A stretch of DNA of 64,000 nt from Kaistia geumhonensis (GCF_030815145.1 NZ_JAUSWJ010000001.1:4206501-4270500), one strand, 5' to 3'. Shown: positions 19,947-29,839, counted from the first letter of the stretch. Numbers and translations are program-made. Notes: generated from the letters alone by a model not told the origin.

Positions 19947-21887
19947 TTACATGGTGCCCAGACGGCGTCCGGACGAGGTTCCGAAGCCTTCGATCAGGGC
20001 TTCGATGCCCTCGCTGTTCGCGATCTGGTTCTTGATGTCGACGAGATGGGCGTGGTTCGCCTCGCTGGGTTCCGAAGCGAGGGCCGCCTCGGCATCCTTG
20101 AGTTCCTTATGTAAAGTGCGCGCCCTGTGATGCAAGGCGAGAGCCTGGCGCCATCCCTCGAGCGCGTCCTGCTCGGACGCGCCGGCTCCGGCCTGCCAGA
20201 TGCCGCCTTCTCTCAAGTGACGATCCAAACGTTCCACCAGTTCGCGAAAGCCCGCGCCGTCCAGCCGCTCGTTGAGCCCGTCCGGGGCGATATGCGGATC
20301 TTCGGCCGCAATCTCTAGGATTTGCGAGCGAAGAGAGTCAAGTTCGCGATTCGTCAACTCGACATGCGCGAAGGCGTCGAAGTGCTCGGCGAGCAGCGCG
20401 GGATGGCGCAGCACCGTCAGGACGATGACCGTCTCGCGGAGCCCCGCCACCGAGCGGCTGCGGATCTGCGAAAGGGCCGGGGAGACCTGCGTCGTCTGCA
20501 TCCGGTATGTCGGGACATAGCGCGGATCGGCCGGGCCTTCCGGCTTGCCGCGCCGCGCGATCGCCCGCGGCCGCTGGCCCATGGCCCGGGGCGCCGCGCG
20601 CTCGCCGCCGAAATACTCGCGCGCTCGCGACGACAGCGCCTGCTCGTAGTGGCGGCGGACGCTCTCGTCGCCGACCATGCGCGCGATGTCCTTCAGCCGC
20701 GCCTCGAAGGCCGCGCGCCGCTCCGGCGTGTCGAGCGGCCCCTGATCGATCTCGCGTTGCCAGATCATGTCGACGAGCGGCATCGGCTTCGCCAGGATCT
20801 CGGCCATGGCCGCGCGGCCCTGCTGTCGGATGAGGTCGTCCGGGTCCTGGCCCTCGGGGAGCAGCGCGAAACGCACCGAGCGTCCGGGCTTCAGCGCGGG
20901 CAGGGCGAGGTCGACGGCGCGGAACGCCGCGCGAAGGCCCGCCTTGTCGCCGTCGAAGCAGAGGATCGGCTCCGGCGTCAGCCGCCAGAGGATGTCCAGC
21001 TGGCGTTCGGTGAGCGCGGTGCCGAGCGGCGCCACCGTATGGCCGAAGCCGGCGACCGCCATGGAGATGACGTCGACATAGCCTTCGACGACGACCAGCG
21101 TGCCGGCCGCATTGACCGATTTGCGCGCCTCGAAGCCATTGTAGAGCAGGTCGCCCTTCTTGAAGAGGACGGTCTCCGGCGAGTTCAGATACTTCGCCTG
21201 CGCGTCGGCGGAGAGCGCGCGGCCGCCGAAGGCGACGATGCGGCCGCGGAAATCGGTGATCGGGAACATCACGCGGTCGCGGAAGCGGTCGAATGAGACT
21301 GGGATGTCGTCGCCCGTCACGAGCAGCCCCGTCGCGATCATGTCGTCATGGCTGACGCCCTTGGCGGCAAGATGTTCCTTGAGCGCGTTGCGACTGGAGC
21401 GGGCGTAGCCGAGGCGGAAGCGCCGCTGCACGTCCGGTCCGAGGTCGCGGCCCGCCAGATAGCCGCGCGCATGGGCGCCCTCGCGCGCCTGCAACCCGTC
21501 CTCGAAGAAGCGGCAGGCGAGTTCCATCACCTCGTGCAGCGAGGCGCGCTGGCGCTCGACCGCCTCGGTGCGCTCGTCGCGGGCGGGCATGGCGAGCCCG
21601 GCCTCCCCCGCCAGCCGCTCGACGGCTTCGGGAAAGGAGAGGCCCTCATGCTCGGTCAGGAAGGTGAAATGGTCGCCCGAGACGCCGCAGCCGAAGCAGT
21701 GGTAGCGGCCCTTGCGGTCGTCGGCGTGGAAGGACGGCGACTTCTCGCCATGGAAGGGGCAGCAGGCCCAGTAGTCGCCCTTGGCCGGCTGCGACTTCTT
21801 GCGGTCCCATGTCACGCGCGGCCCGACGACGCTCGACAGCGGCAGGCGCGCGCGGATCTCGTCGAGGAAGGAGGGGGTGAAGCGCAT
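19947..21887 (-). CDS. dnaG: DNA primase
   Basis: 646 residues. The N-terminal CHC2 zinc finger has ligands C43, H46, C64 and C67 (CCPFHGEKSPSFH and YHCFGCGVSGD). The catalytic core contains the TOPRIM signature (VVVEGYVDVISM and LCFDGDKAG, whose acidic residues bind metal). A C-terminal DnaB-binding region follows. It synthesises RNA primers at replication forks. Upstream on the same strand are rsm22 and yqeY; downstream is rpoD. Confidence 0.96.
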   Translation of the reverse strand: MRFTPSFLDEIRARLPLSSVVGPRVTWDRKKSQPAKGDYWACCPFHGEKSPSFHADDRKGRYHCFGCGVSGDHFTFLTEHEGLSFPEAVERLAGEAGLAMPARDERTEAVERQRASLHEVMELACRFFEDGLQAREGAHARGYLAGRDLGPDVQRRFRLGYARSSRNALKEHLAAKGVSHDDMIATGLLVTGDDIPVSFDRFRDRVMFPITDFRGRIVAFGGRALSADAQAKYLNSPETVLFKKGDLLYNGFEARKSVNAAGTLVVVEGYVDVISMAVAGFGHTVAPLGTALTERQLDILWRLTPEPILCFDGDKAGLRAAFRAVDLALPALKPGRSVRFALLPEGQDPDDLIRQQGRAAMAEILAKPMPLVDMIWQREIDQGPLDTPERRAAFEARLKDIARMVGDESVRRHYEQALSSRAREYFGGERAAPRAMGQRPRAIARRGKPEGPADPRYVPTYRMQTTQVSPALSQIRSRSVAGLRETVIVLTVLRHPALLAEHFDAFAHVELTNRELDSLRSQILEIAAEDPHIAPDGLNERLDGAGFRELVERLDRHLREGGIWQAGAGASEQDALEGWRQALALHHRARTLHKELKDAEAALASEPSEANHAHLVDIKNQIANSEGIEALIEGFGTSSGRRLGTM

Positions 21888-21956
21888 CGCAATCCCGGGC
21901 AGTCGCCGTCCGCCAATCTTCCATCATGTAGTGTTCCGCGGGGCCGCGGGGAAAGG

Positions 21957-22949
21957 CTAAGCGGACTTATCCCTGCGATTCACCGCAAGCGGCAGGCTGT
22001 CGCCCCAGTCTGCGCGCCTCGCGACTCGAAAATCGTCGCCTTCTCGGCGGGTCACGAGGCGCTCGCGCACCTGCCCATCGCCCTCGCAGAGCTTCAGCGA
22101 TACGCGGCCGCTGCCCGCGCGCGGCGGCGAGAGCACTCGGGCGCCGGGCGATTCGGGCGCGCGGCGGCTTGCCGCCAGATAGATGAACTTCTCGTCCTCG
22201 AAAGGCACCGAGGCCTGCTTGGTCCGCAGATGAGTCCGGCTGCGCGGCAGGCGGGCGGCGAAGTGGCACCAGTCCGGCGGCAGGAGGGGGCAGGGCTCCT
22301 CATGCGGGCAGGGCGCCGCGACATGGGCGCCGGCGGCGATGAGGCTGGCGCGGGCATCGAGGATGCGTTGCCAGCCGGCCGGCGTCCCCGGCTCGACGAT
22401 GAGCAGCAGCCCCGTGGCCGCCGCCCAGGCCGCCTCGACGAGACGCCGACGCTGGTCGGCTTCCATCTCGTCGAGCACATAGGCGACCACGACCAGATCA
22501 TGCGCTGCCAGCTCCGGAAGGCGGCCGGCGAGGTCCATGACCGCGATCGTGCGGGAGAGGGTGTCGCTGCCCGCCAGCCGCTCCGCGGCGCGGCGCATGG
22601 CGGCGCTGCCCTCGCAGAGCGTGGCGCTCACGAGACCCGGCCAGCAATCGGCAGCGGCGAAGCTCGCGGTGCCGGGACCGGCTCCGAGATCGAGCAGCGT
22701 CACCGGCGCGAAGTCAGGAAGCATCCCGGCGACGTAGCCCATGGCGCGCCGCGTGGCGGCATAGGTGGCGGGGAGGCGGGCGGCGAGATAGGCGAGGACC
22801 GCGTCCTCGCCATCGACATGGAAGCGGCCGTCGCGGACCTCGCCGCGATAACGGCTGGAGAGGAGCGCGGCGGCGCCGGCGAGGCGGTCGGTCGAGACGC
22901 CGGCGAGGGCCGCGTCGACCGCGCTGCGCAGGCCCGGCGGCAGGTCCAT
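21957..22949 (-). CDS. Rsm22-family small-ribosomal-subunit methyltransferase-like protein
   Basis: 330 residues of the Rsm22/METTL17 family. A Rossmann SAM-binding motif LLDLGAGPGT (about 95-104) lies before a cysteine cluster CPHEEPCPLLPPDWCHF; with one further downstream cysteine (LKLCEGDG) it could bind the [4Fe-4S] cluster described for mitochondrial homologues. The family associates with the small ribosomal subunit during assembly; whether it methylates rRNA is unsettled. It lies 19 bases downstream of yqeY and 69 bases upstream of dnaG, all on the minus strand, suggesting a yqeY-rsm22-dnaG(-rpoD) transcription unit. Confidence 0.85.
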   Translation of the reverse strand: MDLPPGLRSAVDAALAGVSTDRLAGAAALLSSRYRGEVRDGRFHVDGEDAVLAYLAARLPATYAATRRAMGYVAGMLPDFAPVTLLDLGAGPGTASFAAADCWPGLVSATLCEGSAAMRRAAERLAGSDTLSRTIAVMDLAGRLPELAAHDLVVVAYVLDEMEADQRRRLVEAAWAAATGLLLIVEPGTPAGWQRILDARASLIAAGAHVAAPCPHEEPCPLLPPDWCHFAARLPRSRTHLRTKQASVPFEDEKFIYLAASRRAPESPGARVLSPPRAGSGRVSLKLCEGDGQVRERLVTRREGDDFRVARRADWGDSLPLAVNRRDKSA

Positions 22950-22968
22950 ATCGGTCGCCTGCCTTCGC

Positions 22969-23421
22969 TCAGCCGGTCAGGGCCGCCTTCACGGCGGCGC
23001 CCGCCTTGCTGAAATCCATCTGCCCGGCATGGCGGGCCTTCAGCTCGGCCATGACCTTGCCCATGTCCTTGATGCCCGAAGCGCCGGTCGTGGCGATGAC
23101 GTCGGCGATGGCGGCGGATACGCCGGCCTCGTCGAGCTGCTTCGGCAGATATTCCTCGATCACGGCGATCTCGGCGCGCTCGGTGGCGGCGAGCTCCGGC
23201 CGGCCGTTCTCCTCGTAGATGCGGGCCGATTCCTGCCGCTGCTTCACCATCTTGGCGAGCAGGTCGATCAGCTGCGTGTCGCTCGCCGTTTCCGTGCCCT
23301 CGCCGCGCGCCTGGATGTCGCGGTCCTTGATGGCGGCGGCGATGAGGCGCAGCGCGGCCGTGCGCTGCTTGTCCTTGGCGAGCATCGCCGTCTTCACGTC
23401 CTGAGTGATGCGATCGCGCAT
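22969..23421 (-). CDS. GatB/YqeY-domain protein
   Basis: 150 residues starting MRDRITQDVKTAMLAKDKQR, with a GGGAAGGA ribosome binding site 5 bases upstream. It is the stand-alone YqeY domain, all helical, homologous to the tRNA-binding tail of the amidotransferase subunit GatB; the IYEENGRPELAATERAEI and VIEEYLPKQL segments are diagnostic. A role in tRNA-dependent amidation or translation quality control is inferred from homology only. Divergent from carA, which matches the arrangement in many rhizobia. Confidence 0.9.
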   Translation of the reverse strand: MRDRITQDVKTAMLAKDKQRTAALRLIAAAIKDRDIQARGEGTETASDTQLIDLLAKMVKQRQESARIYEENGRPELAATERAEIAVIEEYLPKQLDEAGVSAAIADVIATTGASGIKDMGKVMAELKARHAGQMDFSKAGAAVKAALTG

Positions 23422-23657
23422 GACGGTCCTTCCCTCGCAAATTCGCAGCCACATTAGGCCGCCCTTTGTGGCCATTCAAGCGATATTCTCGTAAGTATCT
23501 GAAATTGCTGGAGATTAATTTCACGGTCGTGGTTGACGCGGCAGGGTCGATCGCCTAGTTTCCGCCCCGGCGTCGCAGGGCGCCGGATCGCACGGGTCCG
23601 GCGTGTCTTGGCATGCGGGCATGCAGGCGGCGCGCGACCAGCTTGACGGTGTTGATC
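23422..23657 (+). other. yqeY/carA intergenic region with carA leader hairpin
   Basis: 236 bases without a gene. The part nearest yqeY is AT-richer (ATTCTCGTAAGTATCTG, GGAGATTAATTTC) and should hold promoters. The carA side has CGCCGGA/TCCGGCG (23581-23587 with 23597-23603, loop 9) and a second short repeat GCATGC-GG-GCATGC (23611-23624), both 35-77 bases before the start. They could form a leader structure; there is no leader peptide or U run that would prove attenuation. Confidence 0.35.
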
Positions 23658-24881
23658 ATGACCGACGGAACCTCTGTGACGGCCGAAGACGCGGTGTGGG
23701 CTGAGCCCGTGCCGACGGCGGTGCTCATCCTCGCCGACGGAACCGTGATCGAAGGGCGAGGCATCGGCGCGACCGGCCATGCGGTCGGCGAGGTCTGCTT
23801 CAACACCGCGATGACCGGCTACCAGGAGATCCTGACCGATCCGTCCTATGCCGGCCAGATCATCACCTTCACCTTCCCCCATATCGGCAATGTCGGCGCG
23901 AACGACGAGGATATCGAGACGGTCAACATGGCCGGCGCCTCGGGCGTGCGCGGCTGCGTGATCCGCACCGACATCACCGATCCGTCCAACTACCGGGCGC
24001 TGCGCGGCTTCGACGCCTGGCTCAAGGCGCGCGGCATCATCGGCATCGCCGGTGTCGATACCCGCGCGCTCACCGCGCTCATCCGCGAGAAGGGCATGCC
24101 GAATGCCGTGATCGCGCATGCGCCCGACGGTCATTTCGACCGCGCCGCGCTCTCGGCCGAGGCGGCGGCCTGGCCGGGTCTCGAGGGCATGGATCTCGCC
24201 AAGGACGTGACGACCGGCCAGTCCTTCCGCTGGGACGAGACGCCGTGGCGCTGGAATGCCGGCTTCGGCCGCCAGGACGCGCCGCGCCACAAGGTCGTCG
24301 CGGTCGACTACGGCATCAAGCGCAACATCCTGCGCCTTCTCGCCGAGGCGGGCTGCGAGGTGACGGTGCTGCCGGCGACGGCGACCGGCGAGGAGATCCT
24401 CGCCCACAAGCCGGACGGCGTCTTCCTTTCGAACGGCCCCGGCGATCCGGCGGCGACCGGCGAATATGCCGTTCCCGCGATCAAGGACGTCATCGCGGCC
24501 GACGTGCCGTTGTTCGGCATCTGCCTCGGCCATCAGATGCTCGGCATCGCGCTCGGCGGCGAGACGCGCAAGATGCATCAGGGCCATCACGGCGCCAATC
24601 ATCCGGTCAAGGACCTCACGACCGGCAAGGTCGAGATCACCTCGATGAATCACGGCTTTGCCGTCGATTCGGACACGCTGCCCGACAGCGTCGAGGAGAC
24701 GCATGTCTCGCTGTTCGACGGCTCGAATGCCGGCCTCAAGGTCAAGGACAAGCCGATCTTCTCGGTCCAGTACCATCCGGAGGCCTCGCCCGGCCCCCGC
24801 GACAGCCACTATCTCTTTACCCGCTTCGTGAACCTCATGCGCGAGCGCAAGGGCGAAGAGCCGCTCTCCGAGCAGGGCTGA
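23658..24881 (+). CDS. carA: Carbamoyl-phosphate synthase, small (glutaminase) subunit
   Basis: 407 residues. The N-terminal CPSase small-chain domain is followed by a class I glutamine amidotransferase domain with the catalytic triad C289 (LFGICLGHQ), H373 and E375 ([10 protein letters not shown]). It releases ammonia from glutamine and channels it to CarB. I take ATG 23658, because it places [15 protein letters not shown] at the normal distance; upstream in-frame codons to 23613 add no similarity. An N-terminal extension of about 17 residues is common in alphaproteobacteria. Confidence 0.96.
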   Translation: MTDGTSVTAEDAVWAEPVPTAVLILADGTVIEGRGIGATGHAVGEVCFNTAMTGYQEILTDPSYAGQIITFTFPHIGNVGANDEDIETVNMAGASGVRGCVIRTDITDPSNYRALRGFDAWLKARGIIGIAGVDTRALTALIREKGMPNAVIAHAPDGHFDRAALSAEAAAWPGLEGMDLAKDVTTGQSFRWDETPWRWNAGFGRQDAPRHKVVAVDYGIKRNILRLLAEAGCEVTVLPATATGEEILAHKPDGVFLSNGPGDPAATGEYAVPAIKDVIAADVPLFGICLGHQMLGIALGGETRKMHQGHHGANHPVKDLTTGKVEITSMNHGFAVDSDTLPDSVEETHVSLFDGSNAGLKVKDKPIFSVQYHPEASPGPRDSHYLFTRFVNLMRERKGEEPLSEQG

Positions 24882-24953
24882 CGTCCTCCGGTCCTTGCGT
24901 TCGGCGCATTTCGGCCTAGATGCTGGGTTGCTGCGCCGCGCAAGGGGATATCG

Positions 24954-25865
24954 TTGGCCGAAACCGTCATCATTCTGAATGCGCGCGCGGGCACGATCCG
25001 CGACCTGCAACCGAGCCAGGTCGAGGCCGACGTGCGTGAGGCCTTCGCCGGTCACACCGAGAGCGTCGACGTCGAGCTCGTCGAGGGCGATCGCTTCATC
25101 AAGGCGATCGATGCTGCTGCGTCATCCGAGGCGAAGACGATCATCGTCGGGGGCGGCGACGGCTCGGTCGGCTATGCTGCGCGCAAGCTTCTCGGCAGCG
25201 ACCGGACGCTCGGCGTCCTGCCGCTCGGCACCATGAACCTCTTCGCCCGCAGCCTCGGCATTCCCGCCGATCTGCCGGCCGCGCTCGACATCCTCGCCTC
25301 GGCCCAGCCGAAGCGCGTCGATCTCGGCGCCGTCAACGACCGCATCTTCCACACGCTGTCGGGGCTCGGCTATTTCGCGGAGGTGGCGCGGGCGCGGGCA
25401 CAGGTGCGCGAGGATACGAACCTTCCCTTCGGCCGCTACATCGCCGCCGCGCGCGCCTCGCTTCGGGCCTTCACGCGGCCAGGCATCCTCGAGCTCACGA
25501 TCGACGCCGAGGGCGACCGGCGCGAGATCGAGACCTACGCGCTGTTCATCGGCAACAACCGCCTCTCGGACACCGGCTTCGACCGGCCGCGGCTCGACGA
25601 GGGGCTGCTCGAGGTCCACTACGCGGAAGGGGCGGATTTCGGAAACCGCATGCAGGCGGCGATCGATCTCTTCGCCGGCCGCTGGCGCGAGAACCCGGCG
25701 ATCCAGTCCTTCACCACGCGGACCGTGACCGTCCGTAGCCGGCGGCCGCGCCTGTGGGTGTCGGTCGATGGCGAACTCTGCCGTCTGGAGACGCCGCTGC
25801 GGTTCGAGGTGAAGCCCGACGCGATTTCCGTTCTCCTGCCGGCGGAGAAGCACGCCGCGGGCTGA
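24954..25865 (+). CDS. Diacylglycerol/sphingosine kinase-family lipid kinase
   Basis: 303 residues of the DAGK catalytic family (YegS/DgkB/BmrU type). The ATP-binding GGGDGS motif is near residue 65, followed by LPLGTMNLFARSLGIP (about 89-104), the hallmark of bacterial lipid kinases that phosphorylate diacylglycerol or similar lipids. The C-terminal beta-sandwich lobe follows. I accept the TTG at 24954 as start: AAGGGGA sits 5 bases upstream and the protein begins right at the first beta strand (ETVIILNARAG). It lies 72 bases downstream of carA. The exact lipid substrate is unknown. Confidence 0.85.
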   Translation: MAETVIILNARAGTIRDLQPSQVEADVREAFAGHTESVDVELVEGDRFIKAIDAAASSEAKTIIVGGGDGSVGYAARKLLGSDRTLGVLPLGTMNLFARSLGIPADLPAALDILASAQPKRVDLGAVNDRIFHTLSGLGYFAEVARARAQVREDTNLPFGRYIAAARASLRAFTRPGILELTIDAEGDRREIETYALFIGNNRLSDTGFDRPRLDEGLLEVHYAEGADFGNRMQAAIDLFAGRWRENPAIQSFTTRTVTVRSRRPRLWVSVDGELCRLETPLRFEVKPDAISVLLPAEKHAAG

Positions 25866-25899
25866 GCCGCGGCGCGCATCGGTCGTTTGGTGGAAGCCG

Positions 25900-26634
25900 T
25901 CAGCGCGGCGCGATCGTGTAGACGATCGTCGCGTTGGCGGTGATCTCCTGCGTGCCGCCCATGACCGGGGAGGCCTGGGGCGCCATGTCCTTCATCGCCA
26001 TGGCGCGGAAAACGGGCGGCCCGCCGCCGTCGTTGGCGCTGATCGACTGGATCGGGCCGAGCTTGACGCCCGCGGCCTCGGCCATCAGCTCCGCGCGGCG
26101 GCGCGCTTCGGCGATGGCCGCCTTGATGGCCGCATCGCGCAGCGCTTCCGACTTGCCGATCTCGAAGGAGATGCCGTTGACGCGGTTGGCACCGGCAGCG
26201 ATGACCTTGTCGAGCAGCGGGCCGGACTTCTCGATGTCGCGGATGCGGACGGTAACCTGGTTGCTCACCCGGTAGCCGATGATCTTCGACTGGCCGTTCG
26301 GATCCTTGGACGGATCGGAATAGACCGGCTCCACGAAGAGGCCGCTGGTCGCCACGTCCTTCTTCTCGATGCCGGTTCCGGTGATCGTGTCGACGACGGC
26401 GTTCATGTCCTTCGCGTTGGCGGCGAGGGCGTCCTGGGCGCTGGCGGCTTCCGAAACGACGCCGAGCGACACGATCGCGATGTCCGGCGCCGCGGAGGCG
26501 CTGCCCTCGCCGGTGACGGTCAGCATCGGGGGCGGCGGCGGATCGGCGAGCGCCGGCGCAAGCAGGGCGCCGATCATCGCCGAAGCGAGAAGGCTCGTCC
26601 GCATGACCCGGCCGGAGGATTTCATCAGCTGCAT
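25900..26634 (-). CDS. SIMPL-domain (DUF541) periplasmic protein
   Basis: 244 residues with a signal peptide (hydrophobic segment about 13-30, cleavage after ALA before DPPPPP). The rest is one SIMPL/DUF541 domain, recognisable from LTVTGEGSASAAPDIAIVSL at the start, YRVSNQVTVRIRD in the middle and EARRRAELMAEAAGVKLG near the end. Homologues (BP26/Omp28 in Brucella, YggE in Escherichia coli) are periplasmic or outer-membrane-associated; Brucella BP26 forms a channel-like 16-mer and YggE is linked to oxidative-stress protection. Start at ATG 26634 follows GAGGAAA; an upstream extension of 41 codons lacks any signal. Confidence 0.88.
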   Translation of the reverse strand: MQLMKSSGRVMRTSLLASAMIGALLAPALADPPPPPMLTVTGEGSASAAPDIAIVSLGVVSEAASAQDALAANAKDMNAVVDTITGTGIEKKDVATSGLFVEPVYSDPSKDPNGQSKIIGYRVSNQVTVRIRDIEKSGPLLDKVIAAGANRVNGISFEIGKSEALRDAAIKAAIAEARRRAELMAEAAGVKLGPIQSISANDGGGPPVFRAMAMKDMAPQASPVMGGTQEITANATIVYTIAPR

Positions 26635-26757
26635 GGCGTTTCCTCGAATTGGCGCGGCGGTGCGACGCCGCGATGCGATGACGGCTAGCCGGCCATTGCG
26701 ACAGGAGTGCGGCTCGCGCGGGCCGGGCTTGCGACATGCTGTTTTTCGCGTGTGCAT

Positions 26758-26774
26758 TTTAGGAAAGTCCTAAA
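26758..26774. promoter_or_regulatory. Perfect inverted repeat upstream of the cupin gene
   Basis: TTTAGGAAAGTCCTAAA has two 7-base perfect arms around AAG, 84 bases before the cupin start and 124 bases before the divergent SIMPL gene. It sits in the AT-richest stretch of the interval. It resembles a dimeric-repressor operator, but I cannot assign a regulator. Confidence 0.45.
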
Positions 26775-26857
26775 CACTTCTCGCGGCTTCGTTGGAAGGG
26801 CTCTGCACCCTCCTGTAGCAAGGGCGACAACCATTTCGCCGCCGGGAGGGAGAAACC

Positions 26858-27370
26858 ATGACGGATACCGCATTCCAGGGCTTCGCCCGCAGCGCGACCC
26901 AGCCGGCCGCGAACTTCACGCTTGCGCATGACGCGCGGACCGACTGGCGCCCGGCGCCGATCGACCCGTCCTGGGTCCTCGATGGCACCCCTCGCGCGGA
27001 CTATATTCCGCTCGCCTCGGGCCATGACGGCTACTCGTCGGTTTCCCTGTGGCGCTGCACCGAGGGACGCTTCCGTTGGACGTTCGGCTGGGAGGAAACT
27101 GTCCACATCCTCAAGGGCGAGGTCGAGGTGACGGATGCCGCCGGCAACGAGGGTATCCTGCGCGCCGGCTCGGTCGCCCTTTTCCAGGGCGGTACCACGG
27201 CGATCTGGAACGTCGTCGAGCCGGTCGAGAAGATGGCGGTCTGCCGCCGCGCGATGAGCCCGCGTCTCTCGCGCCTCATCCGCTTCGCCCGCCGCCCCTG
27301 GGTGCTCGCACTCACCGCACTCGCCGCCTTCGGCGAGCGACTGATGGTCCTTGAACCGCTACTGGCGTGA
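26858..27370 (+). CDS. Cupin-domain protein (EutQ/DUF861-like)
   Basis: 170 residues. The central cupin barrel (about 55-125) shows FRWTFGWEETVHILKGEVEV and a second strand block LRAGSVALFQGGTTAIWNV, the pattern of the Cupin_3 group found in (S)-ureidoglycine aminohydrolase and EutQ. It keeps the Glu and one His of the metal site. After the barrel comes a basic, hydrophobic tail (RRPWVLALTALAAFGERLM, about 145-165) that could dip into the membrane, which is unusual for the group. A GGGAGGGAG ribosome binding site precedes ATG 26858. Enzymatic role unknown. Confidence 0.7.
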   Translation: MTDTAFQGFARSATQPAANFTLAHDARTDWRPAPIDPSWVLDGTPRADYIPLASGHDGYSSVSLWRCTEGRFRWTFGWEETVHILKGEVEVTDAAGNEGILRAGSVALFQGGTTAIWNVVEPVEKMAVCRRAMSPRLSRLIRFARRPWVLALTALAAFGERLMVLEPLLA

Positions 27371-27374
27371 ATTT

Positions 27375-27450
27375 TGGTGGGCCCACCAGGACTCGAACCT
27401 GGAACCAGACCGTTATGAGCGGTCGGCTCTAACCATTGAGCTATAGGCCC
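27375..27450 (-). tRNA. tRNA-Ile2 (anticodon CAU, lysidine-type)
   Basis: The minus strand folds into a complete 76-base cloverleaf with encoded CCA: acceptor GGGCCTA pairing with TGGGCCC (one G-U), D arm GCTCAATGGTTAGAGC, anticodon stem GACCG/CGGTC around loop CTCATAA (anticodon CAT), and T arm with GGTTCGAGTCC. A CAU anticodon could mean Met or Ile2. Positions 4 and 5 are C-C paired with G-G, the feature recognised by the lysidine synthetase TilS in tRNA-Ile2, whereas elongator tRNA-Met has U-A there in Escherichia coli. I therefore favour Ile2, which decodes AUA after modification of C34. Confidence 0.85.
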
Positions 27451-27507
27451 TTCGCGCCTCTTTTAGCCGATCGGACGCGACGGGCAAGGGGAGGTCGGCC
27501 GCGCGGA

Positions 27508-28032
27508 TCAGTCGGCCGGCGTATCGAGCGGGCGCGAGGAGGAGACGTCGTCCGGATGGGCGAGGTCGAGCATGCCGCGATAGATGCCGGGCTCGGAATC
27601 GGGAATGGCGATGGCGCCGACCGAGCGGGCATAGAAGCCGGTCGGGCCCGCCCCGCCGATGACGCCGTAGGGGTAGCCGACGGCATGCATGTCCATGAGC
27701 GTCGCGAGCAGGAGGGCATGACCGACGCCCTTGCCGCGATGCGCTTCGTCGACGCCGGTCGGCCCGAAAAAGCCGCGCGCCGTGGCGTCGTAGCAGGCGA
27801 AGCCGGCGAGCCGGCCTTCATGCACCGCGATGAAGCAGGAGGGCGGCTGGCGCGTCACGGCGACCGTCGCCTCGCTGACCCAGCCCATGCCGAAGCGTGG
27901 GCCGATCCAGTCCGAGAGCGCCATGAGTTCTGGCGGCAGGATGCGTCGGATCGTGTAGCCGCCGGCCGCGACACGGGCCGCAAGCTCGGCGTCGGGCTTC
28001 AGATCGTAGAGCTTCACGAGCATGTCGGGCAT
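27508..28032 (-). CDS. GNAT-family N-acetyltransferase
   Basis: 174 residues. The acetyl-CoA loop is visible as DEAHRGKGVGHALLLATLMDM, preceded by strands SCFIAVHEGRLAGFACYDAT and followed by YGVIGGAGPTGFYARSVGA, a layout common in GNATs acting on small molecules or peptides. I start at ATG 28032, preceded by AGGA at 7 bases; ATG 28023 is possible. It lies 29 bases downstream of the second ABC permease gene on the same strand and may be the last gene of that operon, in which case it might act on the imported compound. Confidence 0.8.
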   Translation of the reverse strand: MPDMLVKLYDLKPDAELAARVAAGGYTIRRILPPELMALSDWIGPRFGMGWVSEATVAVTRQPPSCFIAVHEGRLAGFACYDATARGFFGPTGVDEAHRGKGVGHALLLATLMDMHAVGYPYGVIGGAGPTGFYARSVGAIAIPDSEPGIYRGMLDLAHPDDVSSSRPLDTPAD

Positions 28033-28061
28033 GGGAACGTCCTGGGGTCGGCGGTGCCGCG

Positions 28062-28942
<881 letters not shown>

Positions 28943-28946
<4 letters not shown>

Positions 28947-29839
28947 GCCGCTTCTCCGGCTGCGCGGTCGAGCCTCAGCACGCCGATGATGAGGATGGCG
29001 ATGAAGGCGACGAGCAGGAACACCCAGGTGGAGGCGGCCGAGCCGATGCCGAGTTCCTGGAACGAGATCAGCCGGTTGCGGGCATAGATCGAGACGGTCA
29101 TCACCTGCTCGCTCGAGGCTGCCAGCACATAGGCGAGATCGAACATCCGGAGCGCGTCCAGCACGCGGAACAGCACCGCGACGCCGATCGCCGGCTTCAG
29201 CAGCGGCAGCGTGATCGACCAGAATCGCTTCCAGGCCGGAATGCCGTCGACCTCCGCGGCCTCCATGATCTCGCCCGGGATCATCTGCAGGCCGGCGAGG
29301 ATGAGGAGCACCATGAAGGGCGTTGTCATCCAGACGTCGATGAAGATCACGACGCCCATGATCAGCGTGCCGCTCGCCGTCCAGGCGATGCCGTGGTCGA
29401 CGAGGCCGAGCGCGATCAGCATCTGGTTGAGCACGCCGAACTGGTCGTTGAGCATCCACTCCCAGATCTTGGTCGCCACGACGACGGGGATTGCCCAGGG
29501 CACGAGGATCGCGGCGCGCACGAGGCCGCGGCCGGGGATCGCCTGGTTGATGAGAAGCGCGATCGCGAGGCCGAGGACGGTCTCGATCGCGACGGAGATG
29601 GAGGCGAAGACCAGCGTGTTGCGGGTCGCGATCCACCAGGTGTGGTCGTCGAGCACTTCGAGGAAATTGTCGATGCCGACCAGCGAGAAGTTGGTCGGGT
29701 CGTCGAGATAGGCGTCGGTGAAGGAGAAATAGAAGGTCCGCGCCAGCGGCCAGACGGCCACGACCAGCATCGCGGCGATCATGGGCGCCATGAACAGCCA
29801 TGCGGCCCGGCGGTCGGCGCGGGCGAGCTTGACGCTCAT
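28943..29839 (-). CDS. Carbohydrate ABC transporter permease (MalF-type)
   Basis: 298 residues, six membrane helices (first at about 13-34, LFMAPMIAAMLVVAVWPLA), with the EAA motif GEIMEAAEVDGIPAWKRFW. It pairs with the next permease to form the channel of a CUT1 importer. It overlaps the ATPase gene upstream and the second permease downstream by 4 bases each, so the three are one translational unit. The cargo is likely a di- or oligosaccharide, by family; it cannot be specified. Confidence 0.92.

Noticed and set aside
23581-23603. The carA leader hairpin as a classical attenuator or riboswitch
   Set aside because: No leader peptide, competing hairpin, U tract or known aptamer pattern accompanies it; kept only as a weak structural note.
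27375-27450. The tRNA as an integration site with a neighbouring genomic island
   Set aside because: No integrase, no direct repeat of the tRNA 3' end and no composition change were found on either side.
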